From NCBI RefSeq assembly GCF_015070855.1, contig NZ_JADDIX010000077.1, positions 300,590 through 364,589 on the forward strand: DNA of 64,000 bases. Reading direction: 5' to 3'. Under the pieces are notes generated by a model that had not been told where the DNA came from, ran no database searches, and worked only from the letters and a program-made list of their open reading frames with translations. This document shows, in pieces, positions 18,501-28,338 of the stretch. A program made the position numbers and the translations under genes. Source of the DNA: Pseudomonas lopnurensis (GTDB taxonomy: Bacteria; Pseudomonadota; Gammaproteobacteria; Pseudomonadales; Pseudomonadaceae). Every line of letters starts with the position of its first letter. The first letter of the stretch is position 1.

Positions 18501-19243
18501 ATGGTGGGAGGCCACTGTTCAGCGCGGTGGCAGACAACGGCAGCACTCGTCAACCCATCACGTCCGCTCCCAGCCTGGTACTGCACCCCACCGGATCTGG
18601 CTATCTGGTCGTTTTCGGTACCGGCAAATTCTTCGAGACCGGCGACAAGGAAGGCGACAAGAGCATCGCGCAGACCGTCTACGGCATCTGGGACAAGCAG
18701 ACCCTGGGCGAGGAAGCCAGCAATCCGAATATCAGCCGCACCAGCCTGCAAGAGCAGGAGATCGTGACCCAGACCACCGTCGAGGCCGATGGCTCGACCC
18801 GCCAGGGCCTGGTCATCAGCAACAACAATGTCAGTTGGCAGGCAAGCGAAAACCAGTCGGCACAGAATGGCTGGTACCTGAACCTGCGGCAGAGCGAGGG
18901 CGAAATGGTGGTGGAGAACATGTCGCAACTGGGTCGTACGGTATTCTTCCAGACGCTGATCCCCAACGACGACCCCTGCGGTGATGGCGCCACCAACTGG
19001 ACCTATGCCATCAACCCCTTCACTGGCGGCAGAACGTCCCACAACGCCTTCGACTACAGGCCCACCACAGACATCGAGACGAGCAACATTTCCGCAATCC
19101 GCCAGGACGGCGAAGGGGGCGGCACCCTTTCGCAGGATTCCGACGGAACCTACCAGTACTGCACTGGCCAGGAGTGCGTGAACATCTACCCGGACCCAGC
19201 CAGTCTGGGCCGCCAGAGCTGGCGCCGAATCGAAGGGGAGTAG
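15521..19243 (+). CDS. pilY1: type IV pilus tip adhesin / mechanosensor PilY1
   Basis: A 1240-residue exported protein. Signal peptide about residues 1-30 (cut after DAFA). The N-terminal part is von Willebrand A-like with MIDAS motif DDSGS (52-56). The C-terminal PilY beta-propeller has an EF-hand-like Ca loop, D942-x-N-x-D-x-V-x-D950 (DYNADGVAD), required in P. aeruginosa for Ca-regulated pilus extension and retraction. Residues roughly 120-255 are encoded by DNA of visibly lower GC and are rich in Cys, Asn, Ser and Thr. The ATG at 15521 gives a clean signal peptide; GAGAG lies 8 bases upstream. Confidence 0.95.
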   Translation: MLRSRPHSRTKTLSYAVFGVLLLSAADAFATVSQSPLSLTVGVPPNMLLTLDDSGSMRWAFAPDNKSGYSTTRRAKSSTFNPIYYNQEASYQAPIVFDASGNENQLSTSFTSALVNGYNSDRGNLNLSDGYKVSWTYVLEEGLPTSYGYSSTSNRLAENPSADFSCYVESLNSNGSYKTCNLSTGKTIKITRGADTGGWNSTRTCTAATDNWVAGDCTYNSSNGRYTGSWARKGVPAYYYIYDSSKAANCTFDNDDCYTLQFVGSDEQQNFANWYSFYRNRGLATISAAALAFYDLSPAVRLTWQGLGRCTTFNGNDSNCRNNAFKAYSPEHKGQLYTWLQNINFNQSTYLPAAMKRAGEFFKTATPWQKNPNGTGNTTQNTYACRASYHIMMTDGLWNESVSAPGSFRHDATTFDLPDGQRSYSGQAPYHDSQNNTLADLAMHYWATDLNPTLDNELPPYLPFKSGDSTTDYWDPRNDPATWQHMTNFMMGLGLTEAMDRSDIPWEGGTHKGVGYQALLAGNATWPPASASGNNNNVYDLWHAAINSRGEFFSVDSPETMVQAFDDILSRIADRKSTAARPAINSGQVSADENDNGTVKTVSYQTSYASDDNWSGDVKRFEKAWNAQSNTFETAEIWSAKNKVPGWQSRTIKIAGNTNSGLVDFSWANAGSATANGTLANLLSRNPENSNVTDGLGAQRLEYLRGNRSGEGTTFRQRSGVLGDFYSSSPAVVSGPRYLVNFSNRLEGNTAYTTFATAIAQRTPRLYVGGNDGMLHGFNAQTGVEEFAFIPSAVFHKLNKLTGANYSHEFYVDGSPVVADVFDGTEWRTILVGTLKAGGKSIFALDITTPGSEKLLWEFDDSSLPDDAAVKMGYSFSQPTIARLHTGTWTVVFGNGYESANNTNGKAALFIVDAMEGTLLNSLEVEGVDGIANGLSTPKLADYNADGVADYAYAGDLQGNVWRFDLLRNGRSDTAPFTTEDDSENAVSNFEVAYGGRPLFSAVADNGSTRQPITSAPSLVLHPTGSGYLVVFGTGKFFETGDKEGDKSIAQTVYGIWDKQTLGEEASNPNISRTSLQEQEIVTQTTVEADGSTRQGLVISNNNVSWQASENQSAQNGWYLNLRQSEGEMVVENMSQLGRTVFFQTLIPNDDPCGDGATNWTYAINPFTGGRTSHNAFDYRPTTDIETSNISAIRQDGEGGGTLSQDSDGTYQYCTGQECVNIYPDPASLGRQSWRRIEGE

Positions 19244-19275
19244 AGATGAAACCAGCAGTATCAACGGAGCAGTCC

Positions 19276-19686
19276 ATGAAACGGGTCCAGACCGGTTTCA
19301 CCCTGATCGAACTCATGATCGTGGTCGCCATCATCGGCATTCTGGCAGCCATTGCGTACCCGAGCTACGACGAATACGTCAAGCGTGGCAACCGTACCGA
19401 AGGCCAGGCCCTGCTGAGCGACGCCTCCGCCCGGCAGGAGCGCTACTTCGCGCAGAACAATGCCTACGTCACCTCCGACGCGGATATCGCCAAGTTGGGA
19501 CTGAAGAATGGCAACAAGTCAGAAACCGGGAAATACACCCTAGCCGTTGATGAAGCCAACAACAACGGTTACATCCTAACGGCGAAACAAGAGTTCAACG
19601 ATGCCAAGTGTGGCGATCTGACCTTGGATGATCTCGGCAGAAAAGGACGCAGCGGCAGCAAAGCCATCGAAGATTGCTGGCGTTGA
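19276..19686 (+). CDS. pilE: minor pilin PilE
   Basis: A 136-residue prepilin. Leader MKRVQTG then [20 protein letters not shown], mature Glu5 present, followed by [20 protein letters not shown] and the C-terminal disulfide region ([10 protein letters not shown]...EDCWR), the PilE hallmark. ATG 19276 (GGAG 6 bases upstream) gives the usual short leader; ATG 19246 has an equally good RBS and would give a 17-residue leader. It follows pilY1 directly, so pilY2, which lies between them in P. aeruginosa, is absent. Confidence 0.93.
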   Translation: MKRVQTGFTLIELMIVVAIIGILAAIAYPSYDEYVKRGNRTEGQALLSDASARQERYFAQNNAYVTSDADIAKLGLKNGNKSETGKYTLAVDEANNNGYILTAKQEFNDAKCGDLTLDDLGRKGRSGSKAIEDCWR

Positions 19687-19697
19687 CCCTCTGCCCT

Positions 19698-19722
19698 GTA
19701 GGGCGGGTGCAACCCGCCCTAC
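19698..19722. repeat. Family B palindrome after pilE
   Basis: GTAGGGCGGGTGCAACCCGC followed by CCTAC forms a near-perfect hairpin 12 bases after the pilE stop. It may protect or terminate the minor pilin transcript. No U-tract follows, so simple intrinsic termination is not clear. Confidence 0.7.
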
Positions 19723-19988
19723 CCGCCATTGAGGAATGGTCTTGCCGTGTCGGCGGATGTCACCCGTCCGGCACGAAACACCAAAGAGAGGCTGCGCCTT
19801 ACGGCAAAGGCTGTTCACTCAAGACCATAAGCCGGTTGCAGCATCACAGGCTCTTATCAGCATAAAATAACGCTTTGTTTTTATTGGATAAATCTTAGAG
19901 CTTCCGCCCGTCCGCAAGGATGGACAACGGCGAAGCCTTGCCCACGCGTCTGTCGGGCACGTACATGGATTAGCCTTTCGCCCCCCCT

Positions 19989-20065
19989 GTGGAGCCCGCT
20001 TGCGGGCGATCGGCCGCAACGCCGATGATCGACGGCTAGGACTCGGCGTCCCCCGGGCTCCTACG
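19989..20065. repeat. REP-like inverted pair, family C variant
   Basis: TGTGGAGCCCGCTTGCGGGC on the left and GGGCTCCTACG on the right flank about 45 bases. The inner text GGACTCGGCGTCCCC also recurs near 21160 and 33690. Confidence 0.65.
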
Positions 20066-20109
20066 GGCGCGATGTGCACATGCAGCTTTCTCGGGCAGTA
20101 TTATGCGCC

Positions 20110-21054
20110 TTACAGCGCCTTCACCCGCAACTCCTTCGGCATCGAAAACGTCACGTTTTCCGGCCGCCCCTGCAGTTCATCCGTGCCGCTGGCGCCCCAC
20201 TCTTTCAGCTTTTCGATCACCCCACGCACCAGCACTTCCGGCGCCGAGGCGCCGGCGGTGATGCCGATGCGCTGGATGTTCTCGAACCACTCGGGCTCGA
20301 GGTCCTCGGCGCCGTCGATCAGGTAGGCCGGGGTGTCCATGCGTTCGGCGAGTTCACGCAGGCGGTTGGAGTTGGAGCTGTTGGGGCTGCCGACCACCAG
20401 TACCACGTCGCACTCGTCGGCCAGTTGCTTCACTGCATCCTGGCGATTCTGTGTGGCGTAGCAGATATCGTCCTTGCGCGGCCCGCCGATGCTGGGGAAT
20501 TTGCTGCGCAGGGCATCGATGACGCGACTGGTGTCATCCATGGACAGCGTGGTCTGGGTGACGAAGGCCAGCGCCTCGGGGTTGCGCACCTGCAGCCTGG
20601 CGACGTCTTCCTCGTCTTCGACCAGATAGATGGCACCACCGTTGCGGTCATCGTACTGCCCCATGGTGCCTTCGACTTCCGGATGCCCCTGGTGACCGAT
20701 GAGGATGCATTCGCGCCCTTCACGACTGTATTTGGTGACCTCGAGGTGCACCTTGGTCACCAGCGGGCAGGTGGCGTCGAACACTTTCAGGCCGCGCTTT
20801 TCCGCCTCCTGCCGTACGGCCTGGGACACACCGTGGGCGCTGAAGATGACGATGACGTCATCCGGCACCTGGTCCAGTTCCTCGACGAAGACCGCGCCAC
20901 GCGCACGCAGGTCCTCCACTACGAACTTGTTGTGCACGACTTCGTGACGCACGTAGATCGGCGGGCCGAAGACTTCCAGGGCGCGGTTGACGATCTCGAT
21001 GGCGCGGTCGACGCCCGCGCAGAAGCCGCGGGGATTGGCGAGTTTGATTTGCAT
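20110..21054 (-). CDS. ispH: 4-hydroxy-3-methylbut-2-enyl diphosphate reductase
   Basis: IspH (LytB), last enzyme of the MEP isoprenoid pathway, makes IPP and DMAPP from HMBPP with a 4Fe-4S cluster. It is 314 residues long. Cluster ligands Cys12 ([10 protein letters not shown]), Cys96 (DATCPLV) and Cys198 (DDICYA) are present, as is the catalytic Glu126 in GHPEVEGT. The open frame extends upstream, but ATG 21054 gives the standard N-terminus [12 protein letters not shown]. Last gene of the ribF-ileS-lspA-fkpB-ispH cluster, 157 bases after fkpB with a half REP between. Confidence 0.97.
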   Translation of the reverse strand: MQIKLANPRGFCAGVDRAIEIVNRALEVFGPPIYVRHEVVHNKFVVEDLRARGAVFVEELDQVPDDVIVIFSAHGVSQAVRQEAEKRGLKVFDATCPLVTKVHLEVTKYSREGRECILIGHQGHPEVEGTMGQYDDRNGGAIYLVEDEEDVARLQVRNPEALAFVTQTTLSMDDTSRVIDALRSKFPSIGGPRKDDICYATQNRQDAVKQLADECDVVLVVGSPNSSNSNRLRELAERMDTPAYLIDGAEDLEPEWFENIQRIGITAGASAPEVLVRGVIEKLKEWGASGTDELQGRPENVTFSMPKELRVKAL

Positions 21055-21145
21055 GGTGGTCTCGGCACGCGGAGCTTGAAAATGGGGGAAGTGTAGCGCG
21101 ATACGCTGCAGGGCGTTCTTCGACGCCCTTGCGCTATGCTGTCGG

Positions 21146-21186
21146 GCCTGATCGCCAGCAAGGACTCGGCGTCCCCAGGCTCCTAC
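21146..21186. repeat. single REP-like half
   Basis: A lone arm (GATCGCCAGCAAGGACTCGG followed by CGTCCCCAGGCTCCTAC) between fkpB and ispH, of the same type as the 19989-20065 element. No second arm is present. Confidence 0.5.
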
Positions 21187-21211
21187 CTCTTCGGCCCTGG
21201 CCCGGCGGGCT

Positions 21212-21649
21212 CTAGACCGGCTTGACCTCGATGATCTCGACTTCGAAGGACAGCGTCTTGCCGGCCAGCGGATGATTGAAATCGATGGTGACCTGGTTGT
21301 CATCGAAGGCCTTCACCACGCCCGGCAGTTCGGCGCGAGAGGCATCCTGGAAGCTCACCATCAGCCCTTCGGAGAGCTCCATGCCCTCGAACTGGCTGCG
21401 CGGCATGACCTGCACGTTCTGCGGATTGGGCTGACCGAAGCCCTGCTCGGGCGCAATCTGCAGGGTGCGCCGGTCGCCGGCCTGGAGGCCGTAGAGCTGT
21501 TGCTCGAAGCCCGGCAGAAGATTGCCGTCACCGACTGTGAAGGTCGCGGGTTTCTTGTCGAACGTGCTGTCGACCAGCTCGCCCGTTTCCAGGCCAAGCG
21601 CGAAATGCAGGGTAACTTCCTTGTCCGGCCCAATGCGCTGTTCAGTCAT
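21212..21649 (-). CDS. fkpB: FKBP-type peptidyl-prolyl isomerase (SlpA/FkpB)
   Basis: A 145-residue SlyD-like FKBP with prolyl isomerase and chaperone activity. Core features: [19 protein letters not shown], a [20 protein letters not shown] segment and the inserted-in-flap domain about residues 70-125, ending [17 protein letters not shown]. It lacks the His-rich tail of SlyD, which fits SlpA/FkpB. The start overlaps the lspA end by 8 bases, the standard lspA-fkpB-ispH order. Confidence 0.94.
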   Translation of the reverse strand: MTEQRIGPDKEVTLHFALGLETGELVDSTFDKKPATFTVGDGNLLPGFEQQLYGLQAGDRRTLQIAPEQGFGQPNPQNVQVMPRSQFEGMELSEGLMVSFQDASRAELPGVVKAFDDNQVTIDFNHPLAGKTLSFEVEIIEVKPV

Positions 21650-22145
21650 GTGCGGATTCTCCGGTCTTGTTGCTCTTGAACATATCCAGCGCCAGCATCA
21701 CGGCGCCTACGGTAATGGCACTGTCGGCGATGTTGAACGCCGGGAAATACCAGCGGTTCTGCCAATGCACCAGGATGAAATCGACCACGTGGCCCAACAC
21801 CACCCGGTCGTAGAGGTTGCCCAGCGCGCCACCCAGAACCAGGGCCAACGCCACCGCCAGCCAGGTTTCATTGGCCTTCAGCCGCTTGAGCCAGACCACC
21901 AGCACGACGCTCACACCGATCGCGATCACCGCGAACAGCCAGCGCTGCCAGCCGCTGTGATCGGCGAGAAAGCTGAAAGCGGCGCCGGTGTTGTAGGCCA
22001 GCGTCCAGGCGAAGTAGTCGGGAATGACCTCGACCCTCTGGTACAGGCTGAAATTGGCCTCGAACCAGTGCTTGGCCGCCTGATCGAAGGCGACGACCAG
22101 CACGCTGAGCCATAGCCAGGCGAGCTTGCCGAAACGTGCGCTCAT
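21642..22145 (-). CDS. lspA: lipoprotein signal peptidase (SPase II)
   Basis: A 167-residue four-helix inner-membrane aspartyl protease that cleaves prolipoproteins before the lipidated Cys. Catalytic Asp motifs are in GNLYDRVVLGHVVDFI and AFNIADSAI. The chosen ATG gives the usual MSARFGKLAWLWLS start; open frame upstream runs into a repeat. It would serve the DUF4136 lipoproteins and the lipobox beta-lactamase-like protein in this window. Between ileS and fkpB. Confidence 0.96.
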   Translation of the reverse strand: MSARFGKLAWLWLSVLVVAFDQAAKHWFEANFSLYQRVEVIPDYFAWTLAYNTGAAFSFLADHSGWQRWLFAVIAIGVSVVLVVWLKRLKANETWLAVALALVLGGALGNLYDRVVLGHVVDFILVHWQNRWYFPAFNIADSAITVGAVMLALDMFKSNKTGESAHD

Positions 22146-22171
22146 GCAGTTGCCTCCGCTAGAACACCGCG

Positions 22172-22242
22172 CGGTAGGGTGGGCTTTAGCCCACCGAGAC
22201 TGAAGGCAACATCGTAATGGTGGGCTGAAGCCCACCCTACGG
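22172..22242. repeat. Inverted repeat (GTAGGGTGGGCTTTAGCCCACC type)
   Basis: GTAGGGTGGGCTTTAGCCCA and an inverted TGGGCTGAAGCCCACCCTAC flank about 25 bases in the ileS-lspA gap. Each arm is itself a hairpin. It sits inside a probable operon, so it may modulate downstream expression or message decay. Confidence 0.8.
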
Positions 22243-22256
22243 TAGTACGCACGGGG

Positions 22257-25088
22257 TCACGCATAGTGACGAACCTCGCCAGCGCCCTCGATATTCTCCA
22301 CGCAGCGTCCGCAGATTTCAGGATGCTCGGCGTGACTGCCGACATCCGGCAGATGGTGCCAGCAGCGGCCGCACTTGGCGTGCTCGGTCTTCTTCACCAG
22401 CAGCTTGAGCCCGGTCAGCTCGCTCGCCACCGCCTCGGCGGGAGCTTGCGCCAGCGGGGCGACCGCGACGGCCGAGGTGATCAGCACGAAGCGCAGCTCG
22501 TTGCCCAGCTTGGCCAGTTCGGCAACCAGCGCCTCCTCGGCATACAGCGTGACTTCCGCCTGCAGGTTGCCGCCGAGGGTCTTGGCCGCGCGCTGGTTTT
22601 CCAGCTCCTTGTTCACCGCGGCCTTGACCGCCATCACCTGGTCCCAGAAGGTGCGATCCAGCTCGGCATCCTGCGGCAGCTCGGCCAGACCTTCGTACCA
22701 GGTGTTGAGCATCACCGACTCGTTGCGCTCGCCCGGCAGGTATTGCCAGATCTCCTCGGCGGTGAACGCCAGGATCGGCGCGATCCAGCGCACCAGCGCC
22801 TCGGCGATGTGGTACAGCGCGGTCTGGCAGGAACGGCGCGGCAGGCTGTCGGCGCCGGTGGTGTACTGGCGGTCCTTGATGATGTCGAGGTAGAAGCCGC
22901 CCAGCTCTTGCACGCAGAAGTTGTGCACCTTCTGGTAGACGTTCCAGAACTTGTAGGTGCCGTAGGCTTCCTCGATCTCGCGCTGCAGCAGCAGGGCACG
23001 GTCGATGGCCCAGCGGTCGAGGGCGATCAGTTGCTCGTTGGGCACCATGTGCTGCGCCGGATCGAAGCCATCCAGGTTGGAGAGCAGGAAACGCGCGGTG
23101 TTGCGGATACGCCGGTAGGCATCGGCGCTGCGCTGCAGGATCTGCTTGGACACGGCCATCTCACCGGAGTAGTCGGTGGCCGAGACCCACAGACGCAGGA
23201 TGTCGGCGCCCATGCTGTCGGTGATTTCCTGTGGCGCGATGACGTTGCCGAGGGACTTGGACATCTTGCGGCCGTTCTCGTCCACGGTGAAACCATGGGT
23301 GAGCAGGCCCTTGTAGGGCGCGTGGCCGTCGATGGCCGCGCCGGTCAGCAAGGAGGAATGGAACCAGCCACGATGCTGGTCGGAGCCCTCCAGATAGAGA
23401 TCGGCGCGCGGCCCCTGTTCGTGGCCCATGGGGTGCGAGCCGCGCATCACGTGCCAGTGGGTGGTGCCGGAATCGAACCAGACGTCCAGGGTGTCGCTGA
23501 TCTTCTCGTACTGCGCCGCTTCGTCGCCCAGCAGCTCGGCCGCATCCAGCTTCGACCAGGCCTCGATGCCGCCCTGCTCGACGCGCTGCGCCACCGCCTC
23601 CATCAGCTCGACGGTACGCGGATGCAGCTCGCCGCTTTCCTTGTGCAGGAAGAACGGGATCGGCACGCCCCAGGTACGCTGGCGCGAGATGCACCAGTCC
23701 GGGCGCCCGGCGATCATGCCGTGCAGGCGCGCCTGGCCCCAGGCCGGGACGAACTCGGTCTGCTCGATGGCATCCAGTGCGCGGCGGCGCAGCGAACTGC
23801 CATCGTGGGCGACCTTGTCCATGCCGACGAACCACTGCGCGGTGGCGCGGTAGATCAGCGGCGTCTTGTGCCGCCAGCAGTGCATGTAGCTGTGCTGGAT
23901 CGACTCGTGCTTGAGCAGCGCGCCGACTTCGGCGAGCTTGGCAACGATGTTCGGGTTGGCCTTCCAGATGAACTGGCCGCCGAAGAACGGCAGGTCCGGC
24001 ACGTAGACGCCATTGCTCTGCACCGGGCCGAGGATGTCGTCGTTCTCCATGCCGTAGTGCTTGCAGGAACGGAAGTCGTCCTCGCCGTAGGCCGGCGCCG
24101 AGTGGACGATGCCGGTACCGGCGCCGGTTTCCACGTACTCGGCCAGGTAGACCGGGGCGAAACGCTCGTAGAACGGATGACGGAAGCGGATCAGCTCCAG
24201 CGCCTGGCCTTCGCAGCGGGCGACGATCTCGCCCTGCAGGCCGTAGCGCGCCAGACAGGATTCAACCAGCTCTTCGGCCAGCACCAGCAGGCGATCGCCG
24301 GTGTCGACCAGTGCGTAGACGAACTCCGGATGCACGTTGAGCGCCTGGTTGGCCGGGATGGTCCAGGGCGTGGTGGTCCAGATGACGATGCTGGTCGGCT
24401 TGGCCAGATTCGCCACGCCGAAGGCGGCGGCCAGCTTGTCGGCGTCCTCGACGGCGAAGGCCACGTCGATGGCATCGGACTTCTTGTCCTGGTATTCGAC
24501 TTCCGCCTCGGCCAGCGCCGAGCCGCAGTCGAAGCACCAGTTCACCGGCTTCAGGCCCTTGAAGACGAAACCGCCCTCGACCATCTTCGCCAGCGCGCGG
24601 ATCTCGCCGGCTTCGTTGGCGAAATCCATGGTCTTGTAGGGATTGTCCCAGTCGCCGAGCACGCCGAGGCGGATGAAGTCGGCCTTCTGCCCTTCGATCT
24701 GTTCGGCGGCGTAGGCGCGGCAGCGCTCGCGGGTCAGATCGGCCGGCTGGTTCTTGCCGAAGGTGGTCTCGACCTTGTGCTCGATCGGCAGGCCGTGGCA
24801 GTCCCAGCCCGGCACGTAGGGCGCGTCGAAACCGGCCAGGGTGCGCGAACGGACGATCATGTCCTTGATCACCTTGTTCACCGCATGGCCGATGTGGATG
24901 TTGCCGTTGGCGTACGGTGGGCCATCGTGCAGGACGAATTTCGGGCGACCTTCGCCGATCTGCCGCAGCTTCCGGTACAGGTCGATGCTGTTCCAGCGCT
25001 GCAGAATCTCCGGCTCGCGCTGTGGCAGACCGGCCTTCATCGGAAATGCCGTGGACGGCAGATTGAGGGTCGCTTTGTAATCGGTCAT
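22257..25088 (-). CDS. ileS: isoleucyl-tRNA synthetase
   Basis: A class I synthetase of 943 residues that charges tRNA-Ile. Catalytic signatures: HIGH at residues 65-68 (GNIHIGH) and KMSKS in [10 protein letters not shown] (about residue 600). The CP1 editing domain is present ([17 protein letters not shown]), and the C-terminal zinc ribbon has CGRCWHHLP and [10 protein letters not shown]. The presence of the C-terminal zinc domain marks the normal bacterial form. Its start overlaps the ribF stop by four bases. Confidence 0.98.
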   Translation of the reverse strand: MTDYKATLNLPSTAFPMKAGLPQREPEILQRWNSIDLYRKLRQIGEGRPKFVLHDGPPYANGNIHIGHAVNKVIKDMIVRSRTLAGFDAPYVPGWDCHGLPIEHKVETTFGKNQPADLTRERCRAYAAEQIEGQKADFIRLGVLGDWDNPYKTMDFANEAGEIRALAKMVEGGFVFKGLKPVNWCFDCGSALAEAEVEYQDKKSDAIDVAFAVEDADKLAAAFGVANLAKPTSIVIWTTTPWTIPANQALNVHPEFVYALVDTGDRLLVLAEELVESCLARYGLQGEIVARCEGQALELIRFRHPFYERFAPVYLAEYVETGAGTGIVHSAPAYGEDDFRSCKHYGMENDDILGPVQSNGVYVPDLPFFGGQFIWKANPNIVAKLAEVGALLKHESIQHSYMHCWRHKTPLIYRATAQWFVGMDKVAHDGSSLRRRALDAIEQTEFVPAWGQARLHGMIAGRPDWCISRQRTWGVPIPFFLHKESGELHPRTVELMEAVAQRVEQGGIEAWSKLDAAELLGDEAAQYEKISDTLDVWFDSGTTHWHVMRGSHPMGHEQGPRADLYLEGSDQHRGWFHSSLLTGAAIDGHAPYKGLLTHGFTVDENGRKMSKSLGNVIAPQEITDSMGADILRLWVSATDYSGEMAVSKQILQRSADAYRRIRNTARFLLSNLDGFDPAQHMVPNEQLIALDRWAIDRALLLQREIEEAYGTYKFWNVYQKVHNFCVQELGGFYLDIIKDRQYTTGADSLPRRSCQTALYHIAEALVRWIAPILAFTAEEIWQYLPGERNESVMLNTWYEGLAELPQDAELDRTFWDQVMAVKAAVNKELENQRAAKTLGGNLQAEVTLYAEEALVAELAKLGNELRFVLITSAVAVAPLAQAPAEAVASELTGLKLLVKKTEHAKCGRCWHHLPDVGSHAEHPEICGRCVENIEGAGEVRHYA

Positions 25089-26041
25089 TTCAGTCCTGAC
25101 TCGTGGTGAAGGGGTGAAGCCCGCCAGTAATCGCGGGCAGCGGCGATGTCCGCGTCGATCGCCGTCTTGAGTGCCTCCAGCGAGGCGAAACGCTGCTCGT
25201 CGCGCAGCTTGCGCAGGAAGGTCACCTGCACCAGGCGACCGTAAAGATCGCCCTGATAGTCGAGCAGGTGCACTTCCAGGTGCGGCTTGCCGTCGCTTTC
25301 GACCGAAGGTCGCATGCCGATGTTGGCCACGCCGGCCAGCGGCTGGCCATCCAGTTCGAGGCTGACCACGAACACCCCGCTGAGCGGCGTATTGCGGCGC
25401 TTGAGCTGGACGTTGGCGGTCGGCGCGCCCAACTGGCGACCGAGTTTCTGCCCGTGCATGACCCGGCCGGTGATGCCGAACGGCCGACCGAGCAGCGCTT
25501 CGGCCAGCGGTAGATCGCCATCGGCCAGCACCTGGCGCAACCGTGTGCTGCTGACCCGCTCGCCAGCCACCTCGATGGTGGTGGCGGCCTCGACGGTGAA
25601 GCCTTCGGCGGCACCGGCCTCGAGCAGGAAGTTGAAGTCGCCGGCACGATCACAGCCGAAACGGAAATCGTCGCCGACTTCCAGATGCTGCACCCCCAGC
25701 CCTTCCACCAGCGTGGCGTGAACGAATTCCGCGGCACTCAGTTCACGCAGCCGCCGATTGAAGGCCAGGCACAGCACCCGATCGACACCCTGCTCGCTCA
25801 GCAGTTGCAACTTTTCACGCAGCCGGGTCAGGCGCGCAGGCGCCCTGTCCGGGGAGAAGAATTCACGCGGCTGCGGCTCGAAGATCACCACGCAGCTGGG
25901 CAGCACCAGCTCGGCCGCACGTTCGCGCAGGCGCGCCAGGATGGCCTGATGCCCCCGGTGCACGCCGTCGAAGTTGCCGATGGTGGCGACGCAACCCCGA
26001 TGCCGGGGTCGCAGATTGTGAAGGCCTCGAACCAGCTGCAT
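25085..26041 (-). CDS. ribF: bifunctional riboflavin kinase / FAD synthetase
   Basis: RibF makes FMN and then FAD. The 318-residue protein has an N-terminal nucleotidyltransferase domain ([17 protein letters not shown], residues about 20-36) and a C-terminal riboflavin kinase domain ([20 protein letters not shown]). The start [16 protein letters not shown] fits the family; a TATAAT box lies 29 bases upstream, so the leader is short and an FMN riboswitch is excluded. First gene of the ribF-ileS-lspA-fkpB-ispH operon. Confidence 0.96.
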   Translation of the reverse strand: MQLVRGLHNLRPRHRGCVATIGNFDGVHRGHQAILARLRERAAELVLPSCVVIFEPQPREFFSPDRAPARLTRLREKLQLLSEQGVDRVLCLAFNRRLRELSAAEFVHATLVEGLGVQHLEVGDDFRFGCDRAGDFNFLLEAGAAEGFTVEAATTIEVAGERVSSTRLRQVLADGDLPLAEALLGRPFGITGRVMHGQKLGRQLGAPTANVQLKRRNTPLSGVFVVSLELDGQPLAGVANIGMRPSVESDGKPHLEVHLLDYQGDLYGRLVQVTFLRKLRDEQRFASLEALKTAIDADIAAARDYWRASPLHHESGLK

Positions 26042-26069
26042 ACCGCACTTCTTGCTTGAAAAGTGGCCG

Positions 26070-26098
26070 ATTATACGCATGTGGCGAGCATCCCGGAC
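26070..26098 (-). promoter_or_regulatory. probable sigma-70 promoter of ribF operon
   Basis: A perfect TATAAT on the minus strand at 26070-26075, 29 bases before the ribF ATG. The -35 region (GTCCGG or TGTCCG) is weak, so the -10 carries the prediction. Confidence 0.5.
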
Positions 26099-26125
26099 AG
26101 GTTTGCATCGGCCTGGCAGCATCGA

Positions 26126-27673
26126 TCAGTGTCGCAAATGTCGGGGCCGCAGGCCTGCCAGCAGAAGTCCGCCGGCAAATGCTGCCAGACCGGCACAGAC
26201 CAGCAATCCCAGGCGCAGCGCGCGCTGCTGCCAGCCCCAGGCGAACCACTCCTGCGCCGGCACGTTGAGCCACCAGACCACCGCCACCATTGCCGCACAG
26301 GCAGCCGCCAGGCGCAGCCCGAACGACCACCACCCCGGCGCCGGGCGGTACACGCCGATCTTGTACAGCCCCCAGAACAGGAGAACGGCGTTGAGCATGG
26401 ACGACAGCGACGTCGCCAGCGCCAGCCCGACATGCTTGAGCGGCCAGATCAGGATGAGGTTCATCACCATGTTCGCCACCATGCAGATGACCGCCACGCG
26501 CACCGGCGTCTTCAGGTCCTGGCGCGCAAAGAAGCCAGGCGCAAGCACCTTGATCAGCATGAACGCCAGCACGCCCAGCGAATACGCCTGCAGCGCCCTG
26601 GCCGACTGCACCACCGCTTCCTCGCTCATGGCGCCGTAATAGAAGAGGCTGGCGATCATCGGCTCGGCGAGAATGCCCAGCGCCAGCGCAGCGGGAACGC
26701 CGACCAGCAACACCATGCGCAACGCCCAGTCGAGCGTCGAGGAAAACGCCTTCGGGTCCTCACCAGCATGCTGGCGCGACAGGCTCGGCAGGATCACCGT
26801 ACCGATGGCGATGCCGAACGCCCCCAGCGGCAGCTCGGACAGGCGATCGGCGTAATACAGCCAGGACACGCTGCCGGTCTGCAGAAAGGACGCCAGTACG
26901 GTATCGAGCAGCAGGTTGATCTGGCTGACCGAGACCCCGAACAGTGCCGGCACCATCAACAGCATGATGCGCCGCACGCCCTCGTCGCCAAGCTTGACCC
27001 GCGGCCTCGGCAACAGGCCCAGCCGGGCGACGTAGGGCAGCTGGAAGGCCAACTGGGCGAAGCCGGCGATGAACACGCCCCAGGCCAGCGCCATGATCGG
27101 CTGATCGAAGTACGGCGTGAGGAAAACCGCCGAAACGATCATGCAGACGTTGAGCAGCACCGGGGTGAAGCCCGGCACGGCGAAGTAGCCGTAGCTGTTG
27201 AGCACGCCCGAGGTGAAGGCCGTCAGCGAAATCAGCATCAGGTAGGGGAAGGTGATGCGCAGCAGTTCGCCGGCAAGCTGCATCTTCGCCGGATCGTCAT
27301 GGAAGCCCGGCGCGAAAACCATTACCACATAGGGCGCGAACAGCACGCCCAACGCGGTCAACCCCGCGAGAATCAGGCCCAGCATCCCGGCGGTACGGTC
27401 CACCAGCAGCTTGACGTCGGCGAGCGTGCGCTTGGTGCGGTATTCCGACAGCACCGGTACGAACGCCTGGGCGAAGGCGCCCTCGGCGAACAGCCGGCGC
27501 AGGAAGTTGGGAATCTTGAAGGCGATGAAGAAGGCGTCCGCCGCCGCCCCGGAGCCGAAGTAGCTGGCGACCACCATATCGCGTACCATGCCCAGCACGC
27601 GCGACAACAGGGTCATCACACTGACCACCGCGCTGGAACGCAACAATCCGCCCTTGCCGGTTTTTTCGGACAT
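26126..27673 (-). CDS. murJ: lipid II flippase MurJ (MviN)
   Basis: A 515-residue membrane protein of about 14 transmembrane helices that flips lipid II across the inner membrane for peptidoglycan synthesis. Hallmarks: VMTLLSRVLGMVRDMVVA near the N-terminus, AADAFFIAFKIPNFLRRLFAEGAF, and an Arg/Asp-rich central cavity. Start MSEKTGKGGLL. It precedes ribF on the same strand with an 84-base gap carrying the ribF promoter, and it is divergent from rpsT. Confidence 0.96.
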   Translation of the reverse strand: MSEKTGKGGLLRSSAVVSVMTLLSRVLGMVRDMVVASYFGSGAAADAFFIAFKIPNFLRRLFAEGAFAQAFVPVLSEYRTKRTLADVKLLVDRTAGMLGLILAGLTALGVLFAPYVVMVFAPGFHDDPAKMQLAGELLRITFPYLMLISLTAFTSGVLNSYGYFAVPGFTPVLLNVCMIVSAVFLTPYFDQPIMALAWGVFIAGFAQLAFQLPYVARLGLLPRPRVKLGDEGVRRIMLLMVPALFGVSVSQINLLLDTVLASFLQTGSVSWLYYADRLSELPLGAFGIAIGTVILPSLSRQHAGEDPKAFSSTLDWALRMVLLVGVPAALALGILAEPMIASLFYYGAMSEEAVVQSARALQAYSLGVLAFMLIKVLAPGFFARQDLKTPVRVAVICMVANMVMNLILIWPLKHVGLALATSLSSMLNAVLLFWGLYKIGVYRPAPGWWSFGLRLAAACAAMVAVVWWLNVPAQEWFAWGWQQRALRLGLLVCAGLAAFAGGLLLAGLRPRHLRH

Positions 27674-27816
27674 TTGTCTTCCTAGAATTGCAGCGAGATT
27701 GATCGACCGAGCGCGCAGCGTCGACCGGATCGATGGCCAGTTACGACACGAAACGAGCCGGCGAGTTTAGCCCCAGCCCATCTGTCCGACCAGCATCTCG
27801 AGCCATTCGACCGGGC

Positions 27817-27845
27817 TTGACAAGCGCCCGCCGCGTCGGCATGAT
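27817..27845 (+). promoter_or_regulatory. sigma-70 promoter of rpsT
   Basis: TTGACA at 27817-27822 and CATGAT at 27840-27845 with a 17-base spacer, about 50 bases before the rpsT GTG. Strong -35, acceptable -10. Confidence 0.6.
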
Positions 27846-27895
27846 TCGCGGCCTTATTTGCTTTGCAATCCCCCACGTTTTCGAGGAGTTCGACG

Positions 27896-28174
27896 GTGGC
27901 CAACAGCCCTTCCGCCAAAAAACGCGCAATTCAGGCTGAGAAGCGTCGCAGCCACAACGCCAGCTTGCGCTCCATGGTTCGCACCTACATCAAGAATGTG
28001 GTCAAGGCCATCGACGCCAAGGACCTGGACAAGGCCCGCGCAGCCTACACCGCCGCCGTGCCGGTCATCGACCGCATGGCCGACAAAGGCATCATCCACA
28101 AGAACAAAGCCGCTCGTCACAAGAGCCGCCTGAACGGCCACATCAAGGCCCTCGGCGAAGCTGCTGCAGCCTGA
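27896..28174 (+). CDS. rpsT: 30S ribosomal protein S20
   Basis: A 92-residue lysine-rich 16S rRNA-binding protein. The sequence [18 protein letters not shown] with [11 protein letters not shown] and [11 protein letters not shown] is S20. The start is GTG at 27896 after GAGGAG; a frame extending upstream gives no S20-like residues. The GTG start is also used in P. aeruginosa-type rpsT genes and probably takes part in autoregulation. Flanked by a promoter and a clear terminator, so monocistronic. Confidence 0.97.
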   Translation: MANSPSAKKRAIQAEKRRSHNASLRSMVRTYIKNVVKAIDAKDLDKARAAYTAAVPVIDRMADKGIIHKNKAARHKSRLNGHIKALGEAAAA

Positions 28175-28188
28175 ACTGCAGGTTCTTG

Positions 28189-28216
28189 AAAAAACCGGCC
28201 TGGCGCCGGTTTTTTT
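28189..28216 (+). terminator. intrinsic terminator of rpsT
   Basis: AACCGGC and GCCGGTT stem with a short loop followed by seven T, 15 bases after the rpsT stop. Confidence 0.85.
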
Positions 28217-28239
28217 ATGTCTGCAGCTCCTGGCAGCTT

Positions 28240-28338
28240 CGTAGGTTGGGTTGAGGAGCGCAGCGACGAAGCCCAACACGCTCAAGCACCGCCCGACATC
28301 CTGCCCGTTGGGCTTCGCTGCGCTCAACCCAACCTACG
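28240..28338. repeat. Inverted repeat, family A
   Basis: CGTAGGTTGGGTTGAGGAGC ... and the inverted GCGCTCAACCCAACCTACG arm, about 100 bases in all. The right arm contains the creA stop codon (28334-28336), so the repeat abuts or has trimmed the end of creA. Confidence 0.85.

Larger units (their letters stand above)
19687..20109. other. spacer of about 420 bases, repeats and AT-rich patch
   Basis: Convergent end of pilE and ispH. Contains a family B palindrome (19698-19722), a REP-like pair (19989-20065), and an unusual AT-rich patch around 19860-19900 with runs of A and T. No gene seen. Confidence 0.55.

Noticed and set aside
22266-25109. A 947-codon plus-strand frame opposite ileS
   Set aside because: Mirrors ileS exactly in extent; translation has the Gly/Arg/Val/Gln bias of an antisense frame and no recognisable domain.
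25085-26122. FMN riboswitch upstream of ribF
   Set aside because: The predicted -10 box lies 29 bases before the start codon, leaving no room for an RFN element.
26063-27685. A 540-codon plus-strand frame opposite murJ
   Set aside because: Antisense shadow rich in His/Gln/Arg; murJ is unambiguous.
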